The notes: generated by a model not told the origin, from the sequence alone. 64,000 nt of DNA from Microbispora rosea (GCF_900156315.1 NZ_FTNI01000007.1:137839-201838), one strand, 5' to 3'. Shown: positions 1 to 7,062, numbered from the stretch's first letter. Translations and numbers: made by a program.

Positions 1-392
1 GGCGCGCGGCTCTCCAGGTGACGTACGGACCGGGCGTGCAGCGCCCGTGCCCGCTCGCCCGCCCGCGTGCGCGCCGCGAGCAGCACGATCTCCCACTGCA
101 GGTACGGCGTCGGCGGCATCTCGACGATCCGCAGCCGGCGCAGCTCCGCCCGGGGAGGCAGGTCGTCGGCGAAGCGCATCTCGTCCATCAGCGCGAGCGA
201 CCGGTCCCAGTCTCCGCTCATCATGGCGACCCAGCTCGGGGTGTCGGGCTCGTGGAAGTGCTGGGCGCGTTCCAGCTTCCACACGACGCCCTCCATCCGG
301 CGTAGGTGGTCGTAGAGCTCGGTCCGGTACTCCGCCGCGGGAAGCACCTCTCCCGCGGCCTGTCTGACGTGCTCGAACGCTTCTCCGGGCAT
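1..392 (-). CDS. DUF6879-like protein, copy 2 (partial, C-terminus outside window)
   Basis: The reading frame starts at ATG 392 behind a strong AAGGAG ribosome binding site and runs off the window edge after about 130 codons. It is clearly paralogous to the complete protein at 705-1343: both carry a W-K-L-E-R-A-Q-H-F-H-E-P segment near residue 40, an acidic G-D-W segment, an R-R-L-R-(I/V)-V-E-(M/L)-P segment and a Y-L-Q-W-E segment. I assign both to the DUF6879 type of actinobacterial proteins, whose biochemical role is unknown. It lies 103 bp downstream of the second candidate peptide gene, which suggests a role with that peptide (modification, immunity or regulation). Family assignment is from memory of the motif. 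Confidence 0.7.
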   Translation of the reverse strand, partial: MPGEAFEHVRQAAGEVLPAAEYRTELYDHLRRMEGVVWKLERAQHFHEPDTPSWVAMMSGDWDRSLALMDEMRFADDLPPRAELRRLRIVEMPPTPYLQWEIVLLAARTRAGERARALHARSVRHLESRA

Positions 393-495
393 GAAGTCTC
401 CTTCGGCCGAAGCCGAATCGCTGGTCGGAGCGCGCCAGGCTCCGGCCCGGATCTGGAACGTGGCGCGCGTGGGTCTTCCGCGGACGTCTGGTGAG

Positions 496-624
496 TCAGT
501 TCCCCGTCGAGTTGCTGCACACGGCCGTCTCCGTCGCGTCCAGCAGCCTGATCGTGATCTGCCTCGTCCTCGCCGTTCCTTCGGTCTCCTGCACCACCTC
601 GGGTTCTGGCTCGGCCGGCTTCAT
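496..624 (-). CDS. Candidate RiPP precursor peptide 1 (42 aa)
   Basis: A 42-codon ORF starts at ATG 624 with a textbook GGAGGGTGAG ribosome binding site directly upstream. The N-terminal half is acidic (seven Glu in residues 1-16). Residues 22-33 carry Q-I-T-I-R-L-L-D-A-T-E-T, followed by a Cys/Ser/Asn/Thr tail ending in Asn42. The peptide at 2934-3059 has the same motif at the same distance from its start (I22, I24, R25, L27, D28, E31, T32). The gene sits between two DUF6879-like genes on the same strand, 80 bp after the first. I infer a leader-core precursor acted on by the ThiF-like enzyme and the M50 protease upstream. The C-terminal Asn recalls MccB-type enzymes, which adenylate a C-terminal Asn, but the other peptide ends in Thr. 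Confidence 0.66.
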   Translation of the reverse strand: MKPAEPEPEVVQETEGTARTRQITIRLLDATETAVCSNSTGN

Positions 625-704
625 CTCACCCTCCGTTCGTCGGCGTGGCCGCAAACTCTCCCCCGAGGGCGACATGTCGATCGTTGGCCGCTGCTGATCC
701 GGGG

Positions 705-1343
705 TCAAGGCCCAATCTCGGGGGACTTCTCCGACAGGCCGGACGGAGGCGGCAGCGGGGCCACCTCGCGGTCGAAGAACGGCAGCAGGTCCTCGCCCTC
801 GCCGTACAGGGAGGCCAGGGCCGACAGGCAGGGGGCGACGACCTCGGGATCGGTGATCCGGCGGGCGCCGACGGCGGCCCCGATCTCGTCGTAGCGGACC
901 TCGTACAGCAGGCCCGGGCCGAAGACCACCAGTTCGGGCAGCGGCGCCCGGGTCTCCAGCGGTGCGACCGCCGGCGCCCCGAGCACCCTGATCTCCTCGC
1001 CCGCCGCCACCCGTACGACGAAGATCTGCGCCTCCCACTGCAGATAGGCGGTCAGGGGCAGCTCGACGACGCGCAGCCGCCGGAACGGGGCCCGCTCGCG
1101 GTACATAGCGGTCAGCGGGGCCCGCATCTCCTCGATGAGCTCGACGGCCAGCGCCCAGTCGCCCGCGTCGGCGGCCCGCCAGCTCGGCACGGCCGGCTCG
1201 TGGAAGTGCTGGGCGCGCTCCAGCTTCCACACCACCTCCGCCGCGTCGCGATAGACCTCCTCGAACTCGGCCTGGTAGGCGTCCAGCCCCAGGAACTCGC
1301 CGTCGGCGGCCCTGACGTCATCGAACACATCGCTCGGGATCAC
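705..1343 (-). CDS. DUF6879-like protein, copy 1 (212 aa)
   Basis: Complete 212-residue protein starting at GTG 1343, chosen because GAGGAGGAACC lies immediately upstream. The start lies inside the 3' end of the M50 gene (26-bp overlap), so the two are probably translationally coupled. No signal peptide or membrane segment is visible. It shares the W-K-L-E-R-A-Q-H-F-H-E-P block and the Y-L-Q-W-E block with the partial gene at the window edge. DUF6879-type proteins are common in actinomycetes and often sit near small regulatory or peptide genes, but no activity is established that I know of. The residues after about 175 (acidic, then Pro-rich) have no counterpart in the visible part of copy 2. 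Confidence 0.75.
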   Translation of the reverse strand: MIPSDVFDDVRAADGEFLGLDAYQAEFEEVYRDAAEVVWKLERAQHFHEPAVPSWRAADAGDWALAVELIEEMRAPLTAMYRERAPFRRLRVVELPLTAYLQWEAQIFVVRVAAGEEIRVLGAPAVAPLETRAPLPELVVFGPGLLYEVRYDEIGAAVGARRITDPEVVAPCLSALASLYGEGEDLLPFFDREVAPLPPPSGLSEKSPEIGP

Positions 1344-2532
1344 GGTTCCTCCTCAGCAGTCCGGCGGCACGGCGCGCCCTCGGGCCGTGCCTGCGCCACC
1401 ACGTCGTGGCCCAGAGGACGTGGAACCCGGTGACGACCAGCACCGTGACCACGCCGTCCGCCGCGTCGACCCAACCGGGCGGGTCGAGCAGCGTGCGTAC
1501 GGAACCGGCGAGCAGGCCCAGGGTCACGGGAATCGTCACCGCGGCGGCGAGGCAGAGGCACAGTGCGGTCCCGGCGACGAGCAGCGCGGTGTAGGCCCGG
1601 ACCCACCGGCTCTCGGTCCGCGGCAGCCGGGCGAGCGGATCGGCCGACCGGCGCAGCAGGGCCCGGCGGCACACGTGCGCGGCGTACGCGGCGGAGTCGC
1701 CGTAGAGGTTCCGGCAGCCCGTCACGTCCTGCAGGACGAAGTAGAGATCGGTGCGCATGAACACCAGGAACTGGGTCGACAGCATGATCAGCGCCGTCAG
1801 GGCGACGACGGACAGGGCCGGACGCGGACCGGTCGCCACGGTGAGCAGGAGGCAGACCGCGCACACGGCGGCGTCCAGCGCCATGCCGGAGAGGTAGACC
1901 GTCAGCCGGACCCGGCGCTCCGCCAGCCAGATGCCCGACACCTCGGTCTGCGCCGTGAGGAACTGCAGGCGGGTGCCGAACCTGATGCGCCCCGGCACGC
2001 CCGCGGCGCGAGCCGTGCACAGATGGGCCAGCTCGTGGAGGAGGATCAGCAGCCATCCGGCCGCCGTCTGCGCGAGCAGGACCAGCGTCCCGCGGTCGCT
2101 CCAGAGCAGGTCCCGCCAGCCGGGCATCGTCCCCGGCCGCAGCAGCGCCACGGCCGCCCCGGCCAGGATCACGGCCGCCAGGGCGGCGTGCAGCAACGGA
2201 TTGAGCGTCCACCGCACGTGGCGGGGCAGCAGCCGGGGAAAAGTGGGCGGCGGGGGAGCGGGCCCGGGGACGGGCCGGCCGTCCACCGCCGCCACCAATC
2301 CCGCACGGACCAGGCCGTCGACGAATCCGCCCACGTTCATCCGGGTCCCGGTCTCCGCGCCGAGCCGGCGCTCCACCTCGGGGACCGTGGCCCCCTCCTG
2401 GAACAGGCGGATGATCCGCATGCCCGGCGCGGGCACGGCGATGACGTCTCCGGTCTCCACCCGCCCGACGATCCACTCCTCGCGATCCCGGCGTACGCCG
2501 AGCTCGTGCAGGGTCACCCGGGTCGGTGTCAT
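1318..2532 (-). CDS. PqqD-like/M50-family membrane metalloprotease (404 aa)
   Basis: Residues about 15-85 look like a PqqD-like winged-helix RiPP recognition domain (strand-rich start, then helix and R-L-F-Q-E-G-A-T-V). Residues about 108-300 form a multi-pass membrane domain. The zinc motif H-E-L-A-H is at residues 166-170 inside a transmembrane helix, and S-G-M-A-L-D follows near 215-220 as the likely third-ligand region, as in site-2-protease-type M50 enzymes. The C-terminal third has three more hydrophobic segments. Membrane M50 proteases of this type occur in RiPP operons, where they cleave or export the peptide. Two recognition domains in one locus (here and in the ThiF-like protein) strongly suggest a shared peptide substrate. 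The start ATG 2532 has only a weak ribosome binding site. Confidence 0.82.
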   Translation of the reverse strand: MTPTRVTLHELGVRRDREEWIVGRVETGDVIAVPAPGMRIIRLFQEGATVPEVERRLGAETGTRMNVGGFVDGLVRAGLVAAVDGRPVPGPAPPPPTFPRLLPRHVRWTLNPLLHAALAAVILAGAAVALLRPGTMPGWRDLLWSDRGTLVLLAQTAAGWLLILLHELAHLCTARAAGVPGRIRFGTRLQFLTAQTEVSGIWLAERRVRLTVYLSGMALDAAVCAVCLLLTVATGPRPALSVVALTALIMLSTQFLVFMRTDLYFVLQDVTGCRNLYGDSAAYAAHVCRRALLRRSADPLARLPRTESRWVRAYTALLVAGTALCLCLAAAVTIPVTLGLLAGSVRTLLDPPGWVDAADGVVTVLVVTGFHVLWATTWWRRHGPRARRAAGLLRRNRDPERCVR

Positions 2533-2933
2533 GACGAGTGGCCCGCGGGACGCACCGGGGCGGGCGAACGGCCCGCCCCGGTCCTGCCTGACGTATCACA
2601 CCCCGCTGCCCGTGGCCCGTGCGGCGCTTCGCCGCGTGTCACCCACGAAGAACTCCTCGCGGAAACGGATTTTCCGGCGGGCCCGAAATCGCCGTCCCGC
2701 CCGTGGTGATTCCGCGCAAGCCCGAAATCGCCACGGGGCCTGAAATAACGACGGGGCCCGAAATAGCGATACGGCCCGAAAATCCGCTCGCGGGAATTCC
2801 GCGCGGGCGCCGGCTTTCCGCGGGACCCGGGAAAGGCGCCCACGGCTCCGCTACGGCCTCCTCCGCCTTGCGATGCATCCACCGGGGTTCCCGCTCGTGG
2901 CGGACGGCATGTGTCAGGCACCCTCGGGCGGCC
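2533..2933. other. 401-bp gene-poor gap inside the peptide locus
   Basis: No convincing gene fills the gap between the peptide-2 stop and the M50 start. It contains the 18-bp repeat block listed separately. A minus-strand ORF at 2639-2878 (79 codons) translates that block into I-S-G-P-type repeats, but it has only a weak ribosome binding site and I do not call it. Confidence 0.6.
2682..2792. repeat. Degenerate 18-bp tandem repeats
   Basis: Four consecutive 18-bp units start at 2721, 2739, 2757 and 2775. Each opens with CC(C/T)GAAAT or CCCGAAAA and is followed by a GC-rich half. A fifth unit stands apart at 2682. The units diverge mainly in their second halves. They could be a regulator-binding array or the trace of a repetitive peptide-coding stretch; neither is shown. 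Confidence 0.75.
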
Positions 2934-3059
2934 TCAGGTCGAGTTCCCCTGGCTGAAGGCCGTCGTCTCGATCTTGTCGAGTCTGCGGATCGCGATCTCG
3001 GCCGCGACGGGCTCGGCCGCTTCCTCCGGCTGGGTCTGGTTTTGCTCTTGAGGGGTCAT
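2934..3059 (-). CDS. Candidate RiPP precursor peptide 2 (41 aa)
   Basis: ORF of 41 codons starting at ATG 3059, six bases after an AGAAGG ribosome binding site, and ending TGA 2936-2934. The N-terminus is Gln/Glu-rich (residues 4-16). Residues 21-32 read E-I-A-I-R-R-L-D-K-I-E-T, matching the second peptide of the locus, and the last residues are T-A-F-S-Q-G-N-S-T. It lies 80 bp downstream of the ThiF-like gene on the same strand. The intervening AT-rich sequence carries a short palindrome and could hold its own promoter. The conserved block is a plausible recognition sequence for the PqqD-like domains next door, and the Ser/Thr/Asn tail a plausible modified core. No search was possible. Confidence 0.7.
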   Translation of the reverse strand: MTPQEQNQTQPEEAAEPVAAEIAIRRLDKIETTAFSQGNST

Positions 3060-3105
3060 CGAGCACCTTCTGTTGTGGATTGTTGGTGCGGACCTCGCGC
3101 GAGAA

Positions 3106-3119
3106 AACATCTAAATGTT
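3106..3119. promoter_or_regulatory. AT-rich palindrome upstream of peptide 2
   Basis: AACAT-CTAA-ATGTT is a perfect 5-bp inverted repeat in an unusually AT-rich stretch 47 bp upstream of the peptide-2 start codon. On the minus strand a TTGACC hexamer lies further upstream (around 3138-3143). It is a candidate operator or promoter element that would let the peptide be transcribed more strongly than the ThiF gene. Confidence 0.4.
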
Positions 3120-3139
3120 CGGATGTCACACATGATCGG

Positions 3140-4249
3140 TCAAGTCCTATTTTGTGACTTGGTCGATGTCCGCTGAATTCCACAGACCCGGCAGTCGGGG
3201 CGAGGCGGATGCCGGACCCACACGTGCTGGTCAGGTGCGACGAGGTTCAGCCCGACGACCGTTCCGGTGGTGGGCTCGGGCACTCCGGTGATGAGCGAGA
3301 TCACCGAGTGGGCGACCAGATGCCCCGAAAGGCCGGCCGAGGCGGCGACCACGGCCGGTCCTCCGAGGTCCACCGGAAGACCCGGTCTGCGGCGGCGCGC
3401 CTCGCCCGCCGACAGGCACTCGTAGCAGGCGCCGCGGCCGGGGGTGAAGACGCCCACGGTCACGAGCGGGCCGTTGTAGCCTCCGCCGACCCAGGGCACG
3501 CCCGCCCGCGCGCAGACGCGGTTGGCCCAGATCCGGATGCCAGGCTCCCTCGGCTCGTCGGCGCACAGCGCGAGGACGTCGGCGCCCGCCACGACGGACA
3601 GCAGGTCCGCCTCGCTGCCGATCGCCCGCCGCTCGCCGGTGACCTCGATGTCGGAGTTCAGCCGGCGCAGCCTGCCGAGGGCCGCGTCCACCTTGGCGCG
3701 GCCGAGGTCGTCCTCGCTGTAGAGGACCTGCCGGTTCAGGTTCGACAGCTCCACCACGTCGGCGTCGACGCAGTGCAGGCGGCCGACGCCGGAGGCGGCG
3801 AGGGCCCACGCGGCGTGACTGCCCGTGCCTCCGAGGCCCAGCACCACGACCCGTGCGGCCCGCAGCCGCACCTGCGCGTCCCACCCCTGCCGCCCCGGCG
3901 TCAGGTCGACCTGATGGAAGAACGCCTGGCTCCTGTCGTACCGCCTGCGCTCCCGTTCGCTGAGCTCGCCCGGTGCCGGGGCCGCGGCGTCCTCCACGTG
4001 CCCCGACGCGATGAGGGCGGCGACGATCCGCGCCGCCTGGGGCGCGGAGACGCCGGGCAGCCGCCGGCACACGGCCTCCGCGACGTCCGCGGGAGACCGG
4101 GTGCCGTCCATCAGGGTGAGCGCGGCCCACGCGCCCCCCGTCGGATCGCTGATCTCGGTGGCGAGCCCGTAGATCTCGCCGCCGATGCGCACCGTTCCGT
4201 CATCGAAGCGGTGCGGCTCGTGCCTCCGCTTGACCCGTGGCAACAGCAC
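3140..4249 (-). CDS. ThiF/E1-like adenylyltransferase with PqqD-like N-terminal domain (369 aa)
   Basis: Residues about 10-87 look like a PqqD-like winged-helix peptide-binding domain (L-T-L-M-D-G-T-R-S-P-A-D-V followed by a helix). Residues 130-360 are an E1/ThiF/MccB-type adenylation domain. The nucleotide loop G-L-G-G-T-G-S lies at 138-144, the acidic V-D-A-D at 161-164, the L-S-N-L-N-R-Q block at 168-174 with the arginine finger, and Lys186. Two Cys pairs, C275/C278 and C353/C356, fit the structural zinc site. All catalytic positions look intact, so it should activate a carboxylate with ATP. The likely substrate is a peptide of this locus. No YcaO, LanM or radical-SAM partner is visible nearby. 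GTG 4249 is used because GAGGAGG lies about 12 bases upstream. Confidence 0.86.
   Translation of the reverse strand: MLLPRVKRRHEPHRFDDGTVRIGGEIYGLATEISDPTGGAWAALTLMDGTRSPADVAEAVCRRLPGVSAPQAARIVAALIASGHVEDAAAPAPGELSERERRRYDRSQAFFHQVDLTPGRQGWDAQVRLRAARVVVLGLGGTGSHAAWALAASGVGRLHCVDADVVELSNLNRQVLYSEDDLGRAKVDAALGRLRRLNSDIEVTGERRAIGSEADLLSVVAGADVLALCADEPREPGIRIWANRVCARAGVPWVGGGYNGPLVTVGVFTPGRGACYECLSAGEARRRRPGLPVDLGGPAVVAASAGLSGHLVAHSVISLITGVPEPTTGTVVGLNLVAPDQHVWVRHPPRPDCRVCGIQRTSTKSQNRT
3141..3161. terminator. Weak hairpin across the ThiF-like stop codon
   Basis: CAAGTC and GACTTG form a 6-bp inverted repeat with a 9-base AT-rich loop, overlapping the last codons of the ThiF-like gene. It may partially attenuate or process the transcript before peptide 2. 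The stem is short. Confidence 0.3.
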
Positions 4250-4334
4250 GTGTCCCGGTTCCTCCTCGGCAGGGGGTTGCGTGCGGTCCTACCGAGAAGT
4301 CATCACCTGGGGCTCCGATTCGCAAGACCCGAAG

Positions 4335-5051
4335 TCAGTGCCGCATGGAGTGCCGGTGATGACGCCGGTGGTGGGTCATGCCGAGCACCGCCTTCACCAC
4401 CAGGGCGACGACCAGGAGCTTGAGCACCAGGAACGGCGGCCACATCGGACCTGCCACCAGGAGGACGATCGCGGCCACCGGGATGAGGAACATCGCCGGA
4501 TGCGGACGGTGGCCGTGCCGCCGCGAGACCATGCCGCGTCCCCACTGCGGGCCGCCTGGCAGGAAGGGACCGTACGGCCCGGGGCGCGCGCCCACGGGGG
4601 AGCGGGGGAAGGAACCGGGGAAACCGGGCATGCCGGCGGAGGGGAAGCCCGGGTGCCAGGGGCCCCCGGTCCGTGCGTCGCCGGCCCAGCGGCCGCCGCC
4701 CGGCGCGCCCCCCGCCCGGGCGTCGGCCGGCCACGCGCCGGGCAGGTCGGCGGTCACCCGCCGGAGGTCCTCGGCGGTGCGCGCCGAGAGCGTCGCGTCG
4801 AGGCGCTCGTCGAGCTCCTCGCGGGTGATGCGGCCCTGCGCGAACGCGTCGTGCAGGAGCCGCGTCACCTCATCGCGCTCTCGGTCGCCGATCCGCAGCC
4901 CGCCGTGCGCCGGACCGTTCGGCGGGGCGTGGCCCGCCGACCCTGACCTCGGCGGGGTGTGGCCCGCCGACCCTGCGCTCGGCGTGCCGCCGCCGCGGGA
5001 GACGTGTGCGCCGCCTGCGGCGGCGGGCTCGTCGGGGGAGACCATCGTCAT
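4335..5051 (-). CDS. DUF1707 SHOCT-like membrane protein (238 aa)
   Basis: After a Gly/Pro-rich N-terminus with a duplicated S-A-G-H-(T/A)-P-P unit (residues about 28-44), residues 50-105 form a DUF1707 domain: L-R-I-G-D-R-E-R-D-E-V, then L-H-D-A-F-A-Q-G-R-I-T-R-E-E-L-D-E-R. A long Gly/Pro spacer is followed by two hydrophobic segments near residues 185-225 and a His/Arg-rich tail. DUF1707 is a small domain found in actinobacterial membrane or regulatory proteins; its function is not established. The ATG start overlaps the stop codon of the upstream PadR regulator by 4 bp, so the two form an operon and are probably co-regulated. Confidence 0.88.
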   Translation of the reverse strand: MTMVSPDEPAAAGGAHVSRGGGTPSAGSAGHTPPRSGSAGHAPPNGPAHGGLRIGDRERDEVTRLLHDAFAQGRITREELDERLDATLSARTAEDLRRVTADLPGAWPADARAGGAPGGGRWAGDARTGGPWHPGFPSAGMPGFPGSFPRSPVGARPGPYGPFLPGGPQWGRGMVSRRHGHRPHPAMFLIPVAAIVLLVAGPMWPPFLVLKLLVVALVVKAVLGMTHHRRHHRHSMRH

Positions 5052-5782
5052 TCCTCCACAGGGTCGCCGTCGGCGAGGATCCGGTACAACTGCCGCCTCG
5101 TCTCGGTCAGGACCTGCCTCGCCTGCCTTACCTGCCCCTCGCTGCCCGAATGGGCGATCTGGAACAGTGCGGACGCCGCCTGCCTGGACAGGTCGAACAG
5201 CTCGTGGACGTCGTCCCCGATGTCCGGCGTCATCTCCTCCCAGGGCGCCCGGACCTCGTCACCGTGCTCCTCGACGTAGGCGCGACCGGTCTCGGTGAGC
5301 TGGAACGTCTTGCGCCCGTCGGTCTCCTCCGCGCGCACCAGGCCCTCGTCGGTGAGCTGCTGCAGCGCCGGGTAGACCGCGCCCGGGCTGGGCTTCCATC
5401 CGCCCTGGCTGCGCTCGGCGATCTCCTGGATGATCTGGTAGCCGTTGCGCGGCTCCTCGGCGAGCAGGGCGAGGATCGCCGCCCGCACGTCGCCGCGCTT
5501 GGCCTTCCTCGGCCGTCCGAAGCCCCGGGGGCCGAACGGGAAGTTGCCGCCCGCCCACGGTGGCCCGAAGGGGCCGGGCCCGAAACCGCCCCATGGGCCG
5601 CGCCCCCGCATGCCGCCCCTGTGCCGGTGCTCGTGAGGGCCCCCGCCCTCGTGATGTTCCTGGTGCCACATGGCCGCCCCCTTCGTGAACGCCTCGCGCA
5701 TCGCGCGCCGCATCTCGTGTCTCAACCGGTGCTCGAACCCCGTACGGGCCCAGGGCCCGCCGACCGTGCCTGCCGAACTCAT
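5048..5782 (-). CDS. PadR-family transcriptional regulator (244 aa)
   Basis: Residues about 105-180 form the PadR winged-helix domain (V-R-A-A-I-L-A-L-L, then G-Y-Q-I-I-Q-E-I and P-S-P-G-A-V-Y-P-A-L). A helical C-terminal dimerisation region covers about 190-244. The N-terminal 100 residues are a Gly/His/Arg/Phe-rich low-complexity extension. I start at ATG 5782 because GAAGGGGG precedes it; an upstream in-frame ATG at 5842 would add 20 residues and cover the palindrome at 5843-5852 only at its edge. PadR proteins are dimeric repressors and usually control their own operon, here including the DUF1707 gene. Confidence 0.87.
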   Translation of the reverse strand: MSSAGTVGGPWARTGFEHRLRHEMRRAMREAFTKGAAMWHQEHHEGGGPHEHRHRGGMRGRGPWGGFGPGPFGPPWAGGNFPFGPRGFGRPRKAKRGDVRAAILALLAEEPRNGYQIIQEIAERSQGGWKPSPGAVYPALQQLTDEGLVRAEETDGRKTFQLTETGRAYVEEHGDEVRAPWEEMTPDIGDDVHELFDLSRQAASALFQIAHSGSEGQVRQARQVLTETRRQLYRILADGDPVEE

Positions 5783-5842
5783 CGCAGTGCCCCCTTCTGG
5801 TTCCCGACTTGTCTGCTTCACGATCCGTTCTCGATGGCTCAA

Positions 5843-5852
5843 CGATATATCG
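5843..5852. promoter_or_regulatory. Palindrome CGATATATCG, candidate PadR operator
   Basis: A perfect 10-bp AT-centred palindrome 61 bp upstream of the padR start, in otherwise GC-rich DNA. Position and symmetry fit autoregulation by the PadR protein; binding is inferred. Confidence 0.45.
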
Positions 5853-5918
5853 CGATGGTTCTTACGACAATCCCCGGGTAAGAGTGACGTAGCTCACGGG
5901 GAAGTTTTTCGAGTAGGG

Positions 5919-5944
5919 GGAACAGGGCCCGAGACCGTAGCGTT
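5919..5944 (+). promoter_or_regulatory. ECF-type promoter motif (GGAAC-N17-CGTT)
   Basis: GGAAC at 5919-5923 is followed after 17 bases by CGTT at 5941-5944. This spacing and these elements resemble actinobacterial ECF/stress sigma-factor promoters. It points toward the YdjM-like gene, about 235 bp upstream of its start, which would give a long 5' leader containing the hairpin at 5955-6018. Confidence 0.45.
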
Positions 5945-5954
5945 ACCTCTCACG

Positions 5955-6018
5955 AAGACGGGATCGTTCTGCTCTGAGAGGGCTGGGGGGTGCTCTTGGA
6001 GCGGGACGATCCCGTCTT
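5955..6018 (+). other. Large hairpin in leader of the YdjM-like gene
   Basis: AAGACGGGATCGT (5955-5967) and ACGATCCCGTCTT (6006-6018) form a perfect 13-bp stem, extendable by G-U pairs, around a 38-base loop. It lies between the ECF-type promoter motif and the gene start and could act as an attenuator or a regulatory leader. The rest of the roughly 390-bp gap between padR and the gene shows nothing recognisable. Confidence 0.45.
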
Positions 6019-6178
6019 TGTCATTCCGGCCGCCGTCACGGGGGAAAGTTCCGGGCCGCCGGGGTGCTGGCACGTTCCCGCCGCCACCGCCCTGCGGGGC
6101 CGACACGCAGCCGGACCGGTGGGTGCTTCGCGGAATTTGTCAGTGCTTTGCCGTAGAGTCTCAAAGCGTGATCTTGTC

Positions 6179-6901
6179 ATGATGGGGCACTCGCACGCCC
6201 TCAGCGGGGCGGCGGTGTGGCTGGCGGTGGCGCCGGTCCTGGTGGCACTGCCGGAGGCGCTGGGACATCCTGAGCTGGCGACGATGACGGGGCCGATCCT
6301 GACCCCGCCCGAGCTCGTCGCGGGCGCCGTGGTGTGCGCGGGCGCGGCCATGCTGCCCGATCTCGACCACCCCAGTGCCACGATCGCCCAGACGTTCGGA
6401 CCGGTGACCTGGCTGCTCAGCAAGGGCGTGAACTTCGTGAGCGGCGGGCACCGCCACGCCACCCACTCGCTGCTGTTCAGCGTCCTGATGGGAGTGGGAG
6501 CGCACCTGCTCGGCGACCGCTACGCCGTCGGCCGCGACATCCTGGTCGTGCTGATGATCGGCCTGGCGATCCGCGCCGTGGGCATCGGCGTGCCCGGCAG
6601 GACGCTCACCTCCGCGATCGTGAACGTCGGCCTCACCGCGGCGCTGTTCCTCACCTTCATGACGCTCGGGGTCACCTACTCCTGGCTGGGGCTGGCCATC
6701 GGGGTCGGCTGTCTGGTGCACGTGATCGGCGACTGTCTGACCGAGCGCGGCTGTCCCGTCTTATGGCCGATCAAGGGGCGCTGGCTCCTGCCGTGGGATA
6801 TCGGGATCAAGACGGGCAAGGCGTTCGAGAAGCAGTTCCTCGGCCCTGCGCTGTCGATCGTGGTGATCGCGCTGTTCTGCCTGCGGCTGATGCCCGCCTG
6901 A
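6179..6901 (+). CDS. YdjM-like membrane-bound metal-dependent hydrolase (240 aa)
   Basis: Multi-pass membrane protein with the YdjM/LexA-binding-type hydrolase signature: M-G-H-S-H at the N-terminus, L-P-D-L-D-H-P near residue 60, H-R-H-A-T-H-S near 95, then D-C-L-T-E-R-G and W-P-I-K near 185-195. These His/Asp positions are typical metal-binding candidates of the family; the E. coli member is an SOS-induced inner-membrane protein. The start is uncertain: tandem ATG codons at 6179 and 6182 have no clear ribosome binding site. A longer in-frame ORF begins at 5990 but would consist of low-complexity sequence translated from the leader hairpin. Confidence 0.82.
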   Translation: MMGHSHALSGAAVWLAVAPVLVALPEALGHPELATMTGPILTPPELVAGAVVCAGAAMLPDLDHPSATIAQTFGPVTWLLSKGVNFVSGGHRHATHSLLFSVLMGVGAHLLGDRYAVGRDILVVLMIGLAIRAVGIGVPGRTLTSAIVNVGLTAALFLTFMTLGVTYSWLGLAIGVGCLVHVIGDCLTERGCPVLWPIKGRWLLPWDIGIKTGKAFEKQFLGPALSIVVIALFCLRLMPA

Positions 6902-7007
6902 GCGGGGAGGCCTCGCGGCCGGCGCGTTCGCGGGAACTTCCCGGAACCGAAAAATTCACCCGTCTGCCGACGTCGGTGCGGTGGCCGTCGGCCTACCCAA
7001 GAGTAAC

Positions 7008-7047
7008 TTGATGTCGAGATATCTTGAGGGATATCTTGATGTCGAGA
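7008..7047 (+). promoter_or_regulatory. Two TTGATGTCGAGA operator-like repeats upstream of acnA
   Basis: TTGATGTCGAGA occurs at 7008-7019 and again at 7036-7047, 28 bp apart. Each is part of an imperfect palindrome TCTyGA-N2-TCrAGA, with ATATCTTGAGGGATATC between them. This is a paired site for an unidentified dimeric regulator, 114-153 bp upstream of the acnA start. Confidence 0.5.
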
Positions 7048-7062
7048 CATCCTCCGAGCCGC

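Noticed and set aside
2682-2792. Repeat block as a CRISPR array
   Set aside because: Units are 18 bp, mostly head to tail without spacers, degenerate, and no cas genes are present.
2639-2878. 79-codon minus-strand ORF translating the 18-bp repeats
   Set aside because: Weak ribosome binding site and no similarity to the two peptide genes; kept only as a possibility in the repeat finding.
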